Origin: Xestospongia muta
Lineage: Eukaryota > Porifera > Demospongiae > Haplosclerida > Petrosiidae
Direction of reading: 5' to 3'
Length of the DNA stretch: 64,000 bases
Assembly: GCA_963693285.1 (NCBI GenBank)
Contig: OY848931.1
Coordinates: 3,824,079 to 3,888,078 of the forward strand
Position numbers and translations under genes: made by a program. Within the stretch, counting starts at the first letter, position 1, and each line of letters begins with the position of its first letter. Positions 11,087-21,060 of the stretch are shown here, piece after piece. The notes below the pieces were generated by a model. The model saw nothing but the letters and a program-made list of their open reading frames with translations, was not told the origin of the DNA and made no database searches.

Positions 11087-13864
11087 ATGTCCCAGCTACC
11101 TACAATTAATCCTACTGATGATGCTGTTGTTTCATATCTAAGGCAATCAGGTAGGATGGTGATGCCATGCGTGTCTTTAGATCTACGATCACTTATTCGG
11201 ATTCTGACTAAATTAGTAGATTGGTACACTTTTGGACTATTACTCAATGTGCCTTCTAATGAGTTGCGGAAAATTGAAGACAAACATCAAAACAAATTGG
11301 AGCGAAGAAAAGCAGACCTTTATGAAGACTGGCTGAATAATGAAGATAACCCATCTTGGTACAAGGTGTATGATGCTTTAATGAATATGCCACGTGAGGA
11401 AGAGGTACTCAAAGATGTTCATGATAATGTATTCCCACTTGTAACGTCAAAAGTTTCTGAGTACACCCACCCATTTCCTCCTACTCCTCCTAAACTAACT
11501 ATTGCACATCAAGAAGATGTAGCTCACTCACTGAAAGAAATCCAAAAGAAGTTTGCTCGCTTGGTTTCAAAAATTCAAAAAGCTTTAGAAAAGTTCCCAT
11601 TTTTAGATGTTAAGCTTTTTATAAGTGAATTCCTCCATGATACACTCAAGTCTGATCAAGAACCTCAGACATTATTTCAACTTTTTCATCAACTAAAGCC
11701 TCACTACTGTTTTATGAATTATGAGTTACTGAAGGAGGTAGTCGAAGAATTTGTCAAAGAGACTATGGAGGTTCATATCATGGAGTATGCCTCTCAATTA
11801 GAAGAGTGGCTACAGTCAACTACAGTAGTAAAGTTCAAGGCTGCAGTAGAAAACCAACTAGAACAAGTAACACAACTGGGAGATCCTCTCTGTCGACGTC
11901 CTGTTGTTCCTGTTATCCTGAGATTACAAGGTCCATGGATAAATGTGATGGTGAGTAATTTATGGAAGCTCCTTAAATACATCTTTCGCGATAAGAGTTC
12001 AATTTTAGCTCATATACATATTGAGCAAGGGTCTGTTATAGTAAGGCTTCTAGCTCCTCAATCTGAGCTATTACCTTTATTGTCTCTAGCTAGTAAAAGA
12101 AGTGATGATATGGTATACCTTGGGATAGAGAGTATCCAAATAGGAGTGTTAATAATAAAGTCACCACATATTTGCCAAATACCTTTTAACTTCAATGCTG
12201 CTTTTACAGGAGTTGACAATCATTTGTTAGTACAATTCTATATTGAGCTTGGTGTTAATCCAAACACTCAGGATGATGAAGGAGTCACTCCTTTAATAAA
12301 CGCCTCTACAGATGGTAATATAAATGTTGCCATCGCTTTACTAGAGCACAATGTAGATATAAATATTAAGACAAAGACAAAACGTTCTCCACTTCATTTT
12401 GCTGCAAGATTTGGACGTGAAGAAGTTGCTCGACTTTTATTGAGGGCAGGTTTAAACATGGATGATCAAGATGATACAAGAGCTACACCAATGTTTACTG
12501 CTTGTGAGGCTGGTCATAAGGCAATAGTAGAATTACTGGTAAAAAAGAAAGCTGATCTTAATCTCACTGATGTTCATAATCAAAGTGCCTTAATGGCTGC
12601 ATGTCAAAACAATTATCTAGCAATAGTACAGCTACTCCTACAAGCTGGAGCTAATCCCAATTTACAGCGAAATGATGGTACTACTGCACTTCATATAGCT
12701 TGTGGTAATGGTCGTCTAGAATCAGCTCAAACATTACTTCAGTTTAAAGCTAATCCCAACATTCAGAATAGAAATGGTGTTACTCCTCTTATGATGGCTA
12801 TTTTATATAAATATCACAATATAGTTGAGCTCTTAGTTAAATCTGGTGCCAACGTTGACTTGAAGGATAACGGTGATGGTAATACAGCACTGATTGATGC
12901 TGTTCACTTTGGTAATCCTGTTGTAATAGCTACACTACTCAAAGCTAAAGCAAATGTCAACATACAGGATGATCATGGTTGGACAGCACTTTTCATAGCC
13001 AGCTTCAAAGGAGACGAGGAAACTGTCAAGCAACTCCTAATTTACAAAGCTGATCCCAATATCTGTGCTAAAAATGGAATATCGCCTCTATATGGAGCAA
13101 GTAACCGAGATATTGCTGAGCTTCTCTTGAAAGCTGGGGCTTCTCCAAATGTAGTAGGTGGTCCTAATGCTGTAACACCACTTCATGAAGCTTGTGCTAC
13201 TGGAAGAGTTGACATTGTTCAATTGCTCTTACTTAACAATGCTAACCCTAACACTTTAAATTCTTCAGGTCTGACTCCATTATGTGTTGCTGCTGTTAAT
13301 GGTCATGTAGAATTAGTTGACATTTTATTGAAAGCTGGTGCACAAGCTGACTTACAAAGAACAGATAAAGATTGGACACCTCTTTTCTTTGCAGCAGTAG
13401 GTGGCCATTTTAAAGTAGTAGAACTACTACTAAAATATGGAGCAAGTCTTAAAGAAAACAAACATGGAGTCACTCCTCAAGCTGCTGCATATGTAGCTGG
13501 TAAGCATGATGTAGCAGATCATCTTTCTGAAATAGCAGCATCTACTGGTCAACTTAGTTTACCATCTTCTCTGCCTCTTGTCCCAACAGCATCTACTTCA
13601 GTAGATACTGACCAGAGCAGTGTGGAGTCTCAAACCACATCATTAGATGAGTTCATATCACAAACACCTCTTGTTAATGAAGAAGAGAATACTCTAAATC
13701 GTCTACTAACACAACCAAGTAAAGAAACTGTTCTCTCATATTATAACAAAGTATGTTTGACCATTTCATCCGGTGTGGAATGGATACAAAACTTACCTGA
13801 CAAGATGATTAAACGCTTTGAAAATTATCTTGAGACATCAACAAGGTTACAGACACACATTTAA
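11087..13864 (+). CDS. Death-like domain / ankyrin-repeat protein A
   Basis: Single-exon, 925 aa, ATG at 11087. Residues about 25-105 resemble a Death-fold domain: LVDWYTFGLLLNVPSNELRK, then ERRKADLYEDWL and WYKVYDALM, the usual helix pattern. A proline hinge follows (PFPPTPPK, about 133). Residues 140-370 form a conserved block of unknown fold, with LKPHYCFMNYELLKEVVEEF and GSVIVRLLAPQSELLPLL. About 13-14 ankyrin repeats follow (about 375-795; for example TPLHEACATGRVDIVQLLL). A Ser/Thr/Glu-rich linker leads to a conserved tail, MIKRFENYLETSTRL. There is no signal peptide or membrane segment, so it is probably a cytosolic scaffold or sensor joining homotypic Death-fold contacts to ankyrin recognition. 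The role is inferred from architecture only. It lies next to fragments of cereblon and GRAMD4. Confidence 0.85.
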   Translation: MSQLPTINPTDDAVVSYLRQSGRMVMPCVSLDLRSLIRILTKLVDWYTFGLLLNVPSNELRKIEDKHQNKLERRKADLYEDWLNNEDNPSWYKVYDALMNMPREEEVLKDVHDNVFPLVTSKVSEYTHPFPPTPPKLTIAHQEDVAHSLKEIQKKFARLVSKIQKALEKFPFLDVKLFISEFLHDTLKSDQEPQTLFQLFHQLKPHYCFMNYELLKEVVEEFVKETMEVHIMEYASQLEEWLQSTTVVKFKAAVENQLEQVTQLGDPLCRRPVVPVILRLQGPWINVMVSNLWKLLKYIFRDKSSILAHIHIEQGSVIVRLLAPQSELLPLLSLASKRSDDMVYLGIESIQIGVLIIKSPHICQIPFNFNAAFTGVDNHLLVQFYIELGVNPNTQDDEGVTPLINASTDGNINVAIALLEHNVDINIKTKTKRSPLHFAARFGREEVARLLLRAGLNMDDQDDTRATPMFTACEAGHKAIVELLVKKKADLNLTDVHNQSALMAACQNNYLAIVQLLLQAGANPNLQRNDGTTALHIACGNGRLESAQTLLQFKANPNIQNRNGVTPLMMAILYKYHNIVELLVKSGANVDLKDNGDGNTALIDAVHFGNPVVIATLLKAKANVNIQDDHGWTALFIASFKGDEETVKQLLIYKADPNICAKNGISPLYGASNRDIAELLLKAGASPNVVGGPNAVTPLHEACATGRVDIVQLLLLNNANPNTLNSSGLTPLCVAAVNGHVELVDILLKAGAQADLQRTDKDWTPLFFAAVGGHFKVVELLLKYGASLKENKHGVTPQAAAYVAGKHDVADHLSEIAASTGQLSLPSSLPLVPTASTSVDTDQSSVESQTTSLDEFISQTPLVNEEENTLNRLLTQPSKETVLSYYNKVCLTISSGVEWIQNLPDKMIKRFENYLETSTRLQTHI

Positions 13865-14755
13865 CTTATTACCTATATACAATAATACACATGACATATT
13901 TAGTTTAATTTAATGAAGTGTAGTTTGTTGAAATTATTTTAAAATTTAAGACATTAATTTTATACTTTTGACTTATTGATAAAATGTATTGTCTATAATA
14001 ATTTTATAAAGAACTTGTTTACATAATATAATACTTGAACACCTTCCATTCAGCCACCATTGATTAACTCCACTATTTTATATATAATTAGGGTCAGCTC
14101 ATGATCAGAATTAGTATGTAGGCTGTGAAGTGGCTTAAAATGAGAGTAATTAACAGTTTATAATAGCTTCATAGCTTTGCTTTGTTACTATCATTACTTC
14201 ACTCAAAGCAGCTATAACAGGGGGTTGATCAAATGTTTAGAGTAGTGATTTAACTCATGCAATGGTTAAAGGAGTCAATTATCTAACAATGGGCAGGCAA
14301 AAAGAGAAAACCTTGTAGTAGATCTATAGTTGGATATGTATATATAGGTTTTTGTATGTCAAATATGATATAACAAAAGAGTCAGAGGAAACTATGGTGT
14401 GAGCAATTAAAGATGGCTTACTTTGAATAACAAAGACATTCACTCACATTGCTGTACTGATAGGTGTTCACTGTAGACTTCATTAAGTAGTTGCTATGTA
14501 CTGACAAGTGCTCACTATTAGCTAGTTGCTATGTGCATGGGCAATTATTTTATGACTTCAAAAATTGCTCTTAAAAAATTAAATAATTAGAGTATAGCGC
14601 ATGACAAACACACTGCTATGTTCTTTGCATATACTGTGTGTGCTATCATGTAGGTGTTGAAGTACAAACTATCAATATGTACTATATAGTATAGATTGCC
14701 ACCCGGGCTGGCAACTGATCCTGAGCCACACCTCCAGCCATACCCAATCCTGAAA
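13865..14755. other. Intergenic interval between ankyrin genes A and B
   Basis: Contains the gene A 3' region, with TAATGAAGTGTAGTTTGTTG shared nearly verbatim by the other ankyrin genes and a polyadenylation-like AATAAA-type context. Nothing else was recognised. It lacks the shared upstream element and the GRAMD4 fragment seen before genes A and D. A degenerate GAGCCACACCTCCAGCCATA (about 14723) just before gene B may be a relic of that element. Confidence 0.45.
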
Positions 14756-17536
14756 ATGTCTAATTTTATAGATCTTACTGATCCCGTTATTTCATTTCTG
14801 GTACAGTCAGGTAGAACAATTAATGCACCGCTTTTGACTCTACTGTCACTTGTCGAGTTGCTGGCTAAGCTGGTCGACTGGTACAACTTTGGAATATTAC
14901 TCAAAGTACCACCTCATGTGTTACGTAAAATCGAAGCTGATTATCCGGTCATTTCAGAAAGAAGAAAGACTGAACTTTATGATTACTGGCTAAAGAATGA
15001 AGATAACCCAACTTGGTATAAAGTATGCGGTGCTTTAATGAAAATGCCAAAACGCGAAGAAGAGGTACTCAAAGATGTCCTTGATAAGGTGTTCCCACTC
15101 GTCTCATCGTTATCATACAGGTACACCTTTCCATTTCCTCCTCCTCCTCCTAAACTAACTATTACACATCAAAGCAATGTTGCTCGATCACTGACTGAGA
15201 TCCAGATTAATTTTGCTAAGTTAGTCTCTGATATTCAGATAGCTCTAGAGAAATTCCCATTTGTTGAGATAAAGCGATTTATAAGTGGTTTTCTCCACAC
15301 GACACTCAAATTTAACCAAAAGCCACAGGATGTAGATGAACTGTTTGATCAGTTGAAACCTCACTACTGTTTTATGAATTATGGAGTCCTTGAGGTAGTA
15401 GTCCAACAATTTGTCAAAGAAAGTATGGAGGTTCATATCAAGGAATATACCTCTCAATTAGAAGAGTGGCTACAGTCAACTACAGTAATAGAGTTCAAGG
15501 CTGCAGTAGAAAACCAACTAGAGCAAGTAACACAATTAGGAGATCCTCTGTGTCCAGTTGTACCTGTTGTCCTGAAGTTAGAAGGTCCATGGATGGAAGT
15601 GACAGTGAATAACTTGTGGAAGCTTCTTAAATACATCTTTCGCGATAAGAGTTCAGTATTAACTCACATACGTATTGAGAGAGGGTCTGTTATAGTAAGG
15701 CTTCTAGCTCCTCAATCTGAGCTGTTACCTTTATTGTCTCTAGCTAGTAAGAAAAGGATGGAGATGATATTCCTTGGTATAGAGAGTGTCCATATAGGAA
15801 CAATAATGTTGAAGCCACCATTGCATTTTTGTCATACGCCTTTCAACTTTAACAATGGTTTCCATGAAGCCTTTAAATATTCTGATCACCAGCTTTCAAT
15901 AGTGCAGTTTTTACTTGAGCTTGGCATTAATCCAAACACTCAAGATGGATCAGGGTTTTCTCCTTTAATGCTGGCTTCTATGTATGGCAATATTGATGAT
16001 GTTATTACTTTGCTGCAGCATAATACTGATGTAAATATAAAAGCAAAGGACAAAAAGTCAGCCCTTCATTATGCAGCATCTCATGGATATCCAGAAATTG
16101 CTCAACTTTTGCTAAAGGCAGGTGCAAATCCAAATGATCAAGACATCACAGATATTACACCAATAAGCGTTGCTAGTTACGTTGGTCATAAGGCAATAGT
16201 TGAGTTACTTATAAAGAATAAAGCTGATGTCAATCTTACTAATAATGAAGGTGTAAGTGCATTAATGGTTGCTTGTAAAAGCAAATCTATAACAATTGTA
16301 CAGCTACTTCTAAAAGCTGGAGCTAATCCTAATTTACAGATATATGTTAATGGTCTTACAGCACTACATTTAGCTTGTGCCAGTGGTGTTGTAGAATCAG
16401 TTCAATCTTTGCTTCAGTTTAAAGCTGATCCTAACATTCAGGATAGAAAAATTGGCTTTACTCCTATTATGGTTGCTATTGGACTTCGTTATCACAAAAT
16501 AGTTGAGCTCTTAGTTAAATCTGGTGCCAGCATTGACATAAAGGGCAATGAAGGTATTACAGCACTGATATTGGCTACAAATCATGATCCTGCTATAATA
16601 GCCACTTTACTCAATGGTAAGGTAAATGTCAACATACAAGATACTCAATCTCGTACAGCACTTTTTGTGGCCAGCCTCAATGGAGACAAGGAAACAGTCA
16701 AACAACTCCTTATGTATCAAGCAGATCCAAATCTCTGTGCTGAAGATGGAACATCACCTTTACATATAGCCCGTAGTCACGATGTGGCAGAACTTTTATT
16801 GAATGCTGGAGCTTATCCAAATGCCTTAGCTGGTTCTGATGCTGTGACACCACTTCATCCAGCTTGTCTTACTGGGGATGTTCGAATTATTCAAGTACTC
16901 TTATACAACGGGGCTGACCCCAATGTTTTGACTATTTCAGGTATGACACCACTGTGTGCTGCTGCTGTAAAAGGTTATATAGAAATAGCTGATGCTTTAC
17001 TAAAAGCTGGTACTAAGGTTGATTTACAAAGAACAAAAAATGACTGGACACCTCTTTTCTTTGCTGCAGTCGGTGGCCATTTTAAAATAGTAAAGATACT
17101 ACTAAAATATGGAGCAAGTCTTAAAGAAAACAAACATGGAATCACTCCTCAAGTTGCTGCATTTCTAGCTGGTCAATACGACATATCACGTCATCTTTTT
17201 GAAGTAGCAGCATCTACTGGTCAACTTAGTTTACCATCTCCTCCACCTTTTGTCTCAGCAGAATCTACTTCAATAGCTACTGGCCAGAGTAGTGTGGAGT
17301 CTCAAACCACATCATCAGATGGGTCCACATCACAGATACCTCTTGTTAATGAAGAAGAGAATACTTCAAATCATCCATCAACACAACCAAGTGAAGAAAC
17401 TGTTTTCTCATATTTTAACAAAGTACATTCAATGTTGTCATCCAGTATGGTATGGATGCAAAACTCATATGACAATGTGACAAAACGCTTTGAAAATTAT
17501 CTTGAGACTCTGGTAAAAGTACAGACACACATTTAA
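14756..17536 (+). CDS. Death-like domain / ankyrin-repeat protein B
   Basis: Single exon, 926 aa from the first ATG (14756, MSNFIDLTDPVISFLVQSGR). The frame is open upstream but has no earlier ATG. It has the same architecture as protein A: Death-like helices (LVDWYNFGILLKVPPHVLRK), hinge PFPPPPPK, a middle block with LKPHYCFMNYGVLEVVVQQF, about 14 ankyrin repeats, a Ser/Thr-rich linker and the tail VTKRFENYLETLVKVQTHI. It is the most divergent of the four intact members in its ankyrin section, where its Death and middle regions stay close to the others. The ankyrin faces therefore vary more than the signalling core. Function is unassigned beyond a likely Death-fold/ankyrin adaptor. Confidence 0.84.
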   Translation: MSNFIDLTDPVISFLVQSGRTINAPLLTLLSLVELLAKLVDWYNFGILLKVPPHVLRKIEADYPVISERRKTELYDYWLKNEDNPTWYKVCGALMKMPKREEEVLKDVLDKVFPLVSSLSYRYTFPFPPPPPKLTITHQSNVARSLTEIQINFAKLVSDIQIALEKFPFVEIKRFISGFLHTTLKFNQKPQDVDELFDQLKPHYCFMNYGVLEVVVQQFVKESMEVHIKEYTSQLEEWLQSTTVIEFKAAVENQLEQVTQLGDPLCPVVPVVLKLEGPWMEVTVNNLWKLLKYIFRDKSSVLTHIRIERGSVIVRLLAPQSELLPLLSLASKKRMEMIFLGIESVHIGTIMLKPPLHFCHTPFNFNNGFHEAFKYSDHQLSIVQFLLELGINPNTQDGSGFSPLMLASMYGNIDDVITLLQHNTDVNIKAKDKKSALHYAASHGYPEIAQLLLKAGANPNDQDITDITPISVASYVGHKAIVELLIKNKADVNLTNNEGVSALMVACKSKSITIVQLLLKAGANPNLQIYVNGLTALHLACASGVVESVQSLLQFKADPNIQDRKIGFTPIMVAIGLRYHKIVELLVKSGASIDIKGNEGITALILATNHDPAIIATLLNGKVNVNIQDTQSRTALFVASLNGDKETVKQLLMYQADPNLCAEDGTSPLHIARSHDVAELLLNAGAYPNALAGSDAVTPLHPACLTGDVRIIQVLLYNGADPNVLTISGMTPLCAAAVKGYIEIADALLKAGTKVDLQRTKNDWTPLFFAAVGGHFKIVKILLKYGASLKENKHGITPQVAAFLAGQYDISRHLFEVAASTGQLSLPSPPPFVSAESTSIATGQSSVESQTTSSDGSTSQIPLVNEEENTSNHPSTQPSEETVFSYFNKVHSMLSSSMVWMQNSYDNVTKRFENYLETLVKVQTHI

Positions 17537-17922
17537 TTTAGTAGAGCAAGCTATCTACATACATATGACATAGTCTAATTTAGTTTTTAATAACTATGTT
17601 TGTGTGGATATTTTTAACTACATTGTTATTATATGCAATGTCTATTTTGATTTTATAAATTTACATATTATACTAATACTTTAACACATTTAAAAATACA
17701 CACACACAGTACAAGTAAATAAAAATATCTAAAAATTCATTAAATACAGGGATGATGGTAAAAACATTTCAAACAAGCCCCAAAATAGGAATGACAGTAT
17801 GAACATCCCTACATAGCCACAATATCAAAGCCATAATGTTTTGTTGCAACAGTTGTATAAGGCAAACAGTCCCATAAGAAGTCTAAAGTAATTATAGTAA
17901 TAAAGCAATTATTAATAATTTT
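17537..17922. other. Spacer between ankyrin gene B and pseudogene C
   Basis: AT-rich with no recognisable exon. The N-terminal Death and middle coding regions expected before the ankyrin pseudogene are absent, so this spacer marks the 5' breakpoint of that copy. Confidence 0.4.
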
Positions 17923-18863
17923 GTGAAATCCGTTCAACCTTTATTAAAATTTAAAACCAATCCTGACATTCAGAACAAGCAAGGTTTTACTCCTTTAGTA
18001 TTTACTACTGGATTTAGGTATAACAATATAGTTGAGTTATTAGTTAAATACAGTACCAGTATTGATTTTAAATGGAATAGTTTTTCAGTACTTATGATAG
18101 CTACATTTTGTGACAATCCTGATTTAACAGCCATACTACTCAAAGCTAAAGCAAATGTCAATATTCAAAATGAACGAGGTTGGACTGCACTTTTCATGGC
18201 AGTAGGTGGTGCTAATGCTGTAACACCACTTCATGAAGCTTGTGCTACTGGAAGAGTTGACATTGTTCAATTACTCTTACTTAGAAATGCTAACCCTAAC
18301 ACTTTAAATTCTTCAGGTCTGACTCCATTATGTGTTGCTGCTGTTAATGGTCATTTAGAAATAGTTGACATTTTATTGAAAGCTGGTGCACAAGCTGACT
18401 TACGTACAAAGAACAGATAATGATTGGACACCTCTTTTCTTTGCAGCAGCAGGTGGCCATAGAAAACAAACATGGAGATACTCCTCAAGCTGCTGCATAT
18501 GTAGCTGGTAAGCATGATGTAGCAAATCATCTTTCTGAAATAGCAATATCTACTGGTCAACTTAGTTTGCCGTCTCCTCCACCTCTCATCCCAGCAGAAT
18601 CTACTTCAGTAGGTACTGACCAAAGTAGTATGGAGTCTCAGACCACATCATTAGATGAGTCCACATCTCAAACACCTCTTGTCAATGAAGAGGAGAATAC
18701 TTTAAATCATCCACTAATACAAACAAGTAAAGAAAATGTTCTCTCATATTATAACAAAGTACATTTGACCAGTGTGGAATTGATACAAAACTTGCGTGAC
18801 AAGATGATTAAACGCTTCAAAAATTATCTTGAGACATCAACAAGACTACAGAAACACATTTAA
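17923..18863 (+). pseudogene. Ankyrin-repeat gene fragment C
   Basis: It matches only the C-terminal half of proteins A and E. Reading starts within a repeat (SVQPLLKFKTNPDIQNKQGF). It has an in-frame loss between ALFMA and VGGANAVTPLHEACATG. A 4-nt insertion (gtac) near 18404 shifts the frame, and about 50 nt encoding most of a repeat are missing near 18460. The tail (DKMIKRFKNYLETSTRLQKHI region) is still open in the second frame, to 18863. No Death-like domain is present. From VTPLHEACATG to the frameshift it is nearly identical to genes A and E, which indicates recent exchange. Confidence 0.85.
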
Positions 18864-19094
18864 CTTATTAGCTATAGACAATAATACATACAACATATTT
18901 AGTTTAATTTTATGAAGCGTAGTTTGTTGAAATTACTATAATTATTTAAAACATTAACTTTTTATACTTTTGACTTATTAATAAAATGTATTATCTATTT
19001 AAAGAACTTGTTTACATAATATAATACTTGAACACATTAACAAATACATACACAATATAAAGAGTTAATACATACAACTACTGGACAATAATAC

Positions 19095-19177
19095 TCAGCG
19101 TATAATACCATTGAGCATATTCCAATTGGCAGGAACTGGACGTGGTCCTCTAGGTTTACCAACACGTACACCATAAC
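19095..19177 (-). pseudogene. PTP-PEST terminal exon, duplicate 1
   Basis: This is a copy of the last exon of the phosphatase gene at 28084-32127, encoding [20 protein letters not shown] and ending in TGA, with an intact ag acceptor. No other phosphatase exon is present. It lies downstream, on the same strand, of a GRAMD4 5' fragment, so it could act as the 3' exon of a chimeric transcript (see findings). Confidence 0.8.
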
Positions 19178-19264
19178 CTTTAATAACAGATGATCAGTCA
19201 TATTATATTATATACAATCTGTGTCTATATGTCCATATAACTCATTATCCATCCATCCATTAGT

Positions 19265-20286
19265 CAATCTACAAAAGATAGTATATTATAACACATGATA
19301 ATGATATTGAAGACTTAATACTCACTTCTTTGCCTGGAGTGGAGGTGTGTCCTCTGTGTCTTCATCAGCACTTGTTCTTGACTCATCAGTAAAATCATAA
19401 AGTATTTCAAATATCTGTTGATAAATCACATGATAATCATGTGACAATAATGTGATAATAAATGGACTTACGAAGTCTTTTATTTTAGTCCATAATCCTT
19501 GTTTTGTTGATTGTCTTGAAATACTAGAAATGAAATACATACACATCATAATGAAAGTAAAAAAATTAACATTATCATTGTCAACATTAAATACACCTCA
19601 TATACTAATGTGTGTGCAGTTATATCATACTAGTAGGTTGTGATGATATACTCTCAAAACCCTCTGTAGTACTATCAGTGGATAATCTATTACCACGATA
19701 TGAACCATATTCTGTTGATCTAAGGAGACAATATATTAATATATAATGCATTGACACATACTCGATAGCTTCACTACGTGATGTTGAGTTTGAATTAATG
19801 AAACCACTTTTATATCTAGCTAGCTCATCTAAAAAATGACAATTATTTCCTAATTCATCTATCCATTCATCTGTCCATTCATCCATCCATCTATCCATTT
19901 GTCTATCTATCTATCCATTGTATATGTACTTTTAAGTTCTTGGTTGTCCATTAGTGCATATGTTAGTTGATCATGAAGATGTTCTAGTTGTTGTTCATAA
20001 ACTGCTTTATCTTCCTCAGTCCACACCTTACTATCTTTAGATGAGGGAGACTTTGATTGAGGAGTATCTTCATCAGATCTAAGAGAGAGAGATATATATA
20101 TATATAAGTAATGGTTCCTTTTTTGATAGATAATGTTCTCTCACTCTAAATTTTTCTCTAATCCTCTTTGATCATCTTCGTCCATATCCATCACCCAGTC
20201 TTCTCCTTCTCCCTCTTCACCTCTAGAGAACAGTAGACCGTCTTTGATACAACCACGATGAGCTCCTAACTTCTTTCTTCTGATCA
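19265..20286 (-). pseudogene. GRAMD4: GRAMD4 5' half, copy 2 (largely undecayed)
   Basis: It contains the GRAMD4 exons from the start at 20286 (MIRRKKLGAHRGCIKDGL, with a small internal deletion) through the coiled coil (DKAVYEQQLEHLHDQLTYAL). It continues through DELARYKSGFINS, STEYGSYRGNRLSTDSTTEG, TKQGLWTKIKDF and ILYDFTDESRTSADEDTE. It ends exactly where the next exon should begin (tcaatctac near 19263). Frames and splice sites look intact. The membrane and GRAM regions are missing, so any product would be a soluble N-terminal fragment. Confidence 0.82.
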
Positions 20287-20295
20287 TCTGTCATA

Positions 20296-20945
20296 CTCTT
20301 CTCACTTTGTATTGCTCTTTTGTTATTCCTTATTTTTCCTATTACTCCACTGTTTGGGACCCACCTGTATCTTCCAGTAATGCTGAAATTCTCAAGAAAA
20401 CCCAACAATTTGCTCTAAAAATGTGCTCTCATAAATGGGATAATGATTACTCATCTCTTCTCTCAACTTTAACCTTCCAACCTTCTCAACTTGTCGCTCT
20501 ATTTCCAAATGATGTCTTCTTTATAAAATCACTAACAACCTCCTCTACTTTCCTTCTGATATTTTCATTCACAAACCTCTGCCAAGTTATGCTTCTCATC
20601 ACTTTGATCCTCTCACCTTTACCATCCTTTTTTCTCACTCATCTGCTTCACAAAACTCATTTTTTCCTTCTGTTCTCTCTCTGCAGAATTCACTTCCTTA
20701 TCATGTAAAATCTAGCTCATCTCTAATCACTTTTAAATCTAAAGTAAATATGATTCTTTAGTGACCATCAATTCACCATCACTTATCTCACTAAACTTAT
20801 ATACTATCAGTCAGTTACTTTATCTGTGTTATTAATGATACTATATACTGTACTTTAATACCTTAATTCTGTTTTATTTATTATTGTTCTATTCTGTTTG
20901 TGCCCTTCGGCTATTAGGCATTCATTTTGTCAATAAAAAAATGTT
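20296..20945 (+). mobile_element. 5'-truncated LINE (reverse transcriptase C-terminus and 3' UTR)
   Basis: Broken frames encode the end of a non-LTR retrotransposon polyprotein. The first has IPYFSYYSTVWDPPVSSSN and ILKKTQQFALKMCSHKW. After a frame change come LPSYASHHFDPLTF and NSLPYHVKSSSSLITFKSK. The pattern 'PY..Y.S.VWDP..S' then 'LP..VKSSSSL..FKSKL' is typical of the region after the RT domain in Jockey/CR1-like LINEs. It is followed by an untranslated tail ending near TTTGTCAATAAAAAAATG. It lies between the GRAMD4 fragment and the duplicated promoter of ankyrin gene D. Confidence 0.75.
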
Positions 20946-21055
20946 TTGAACCACACCTTCAATATTTTGTATTCCACCCAATACCATATTTGGTAAACTA
21001 TTGCCATCAACGCCCTCTTTTTGGGTAAACCTTTGCTAGCAACGCCCTCTTTTTG
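20946..21055. promoter_or_regulatory. Shared upstream element, copy 3
   Basis: GAACCACACCTTCAATATTT then ccatatttggtaaac, followed by a small direct repeat (AACGCCCTCTTTTTG twice, about 21008 and 21040) just before the ATG of ankyrin gene D. It is separated from its GRAMD4 partner by the LINE insertion. Confidence 0.5.
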
Positions 21056-21060
21056 ACAGA

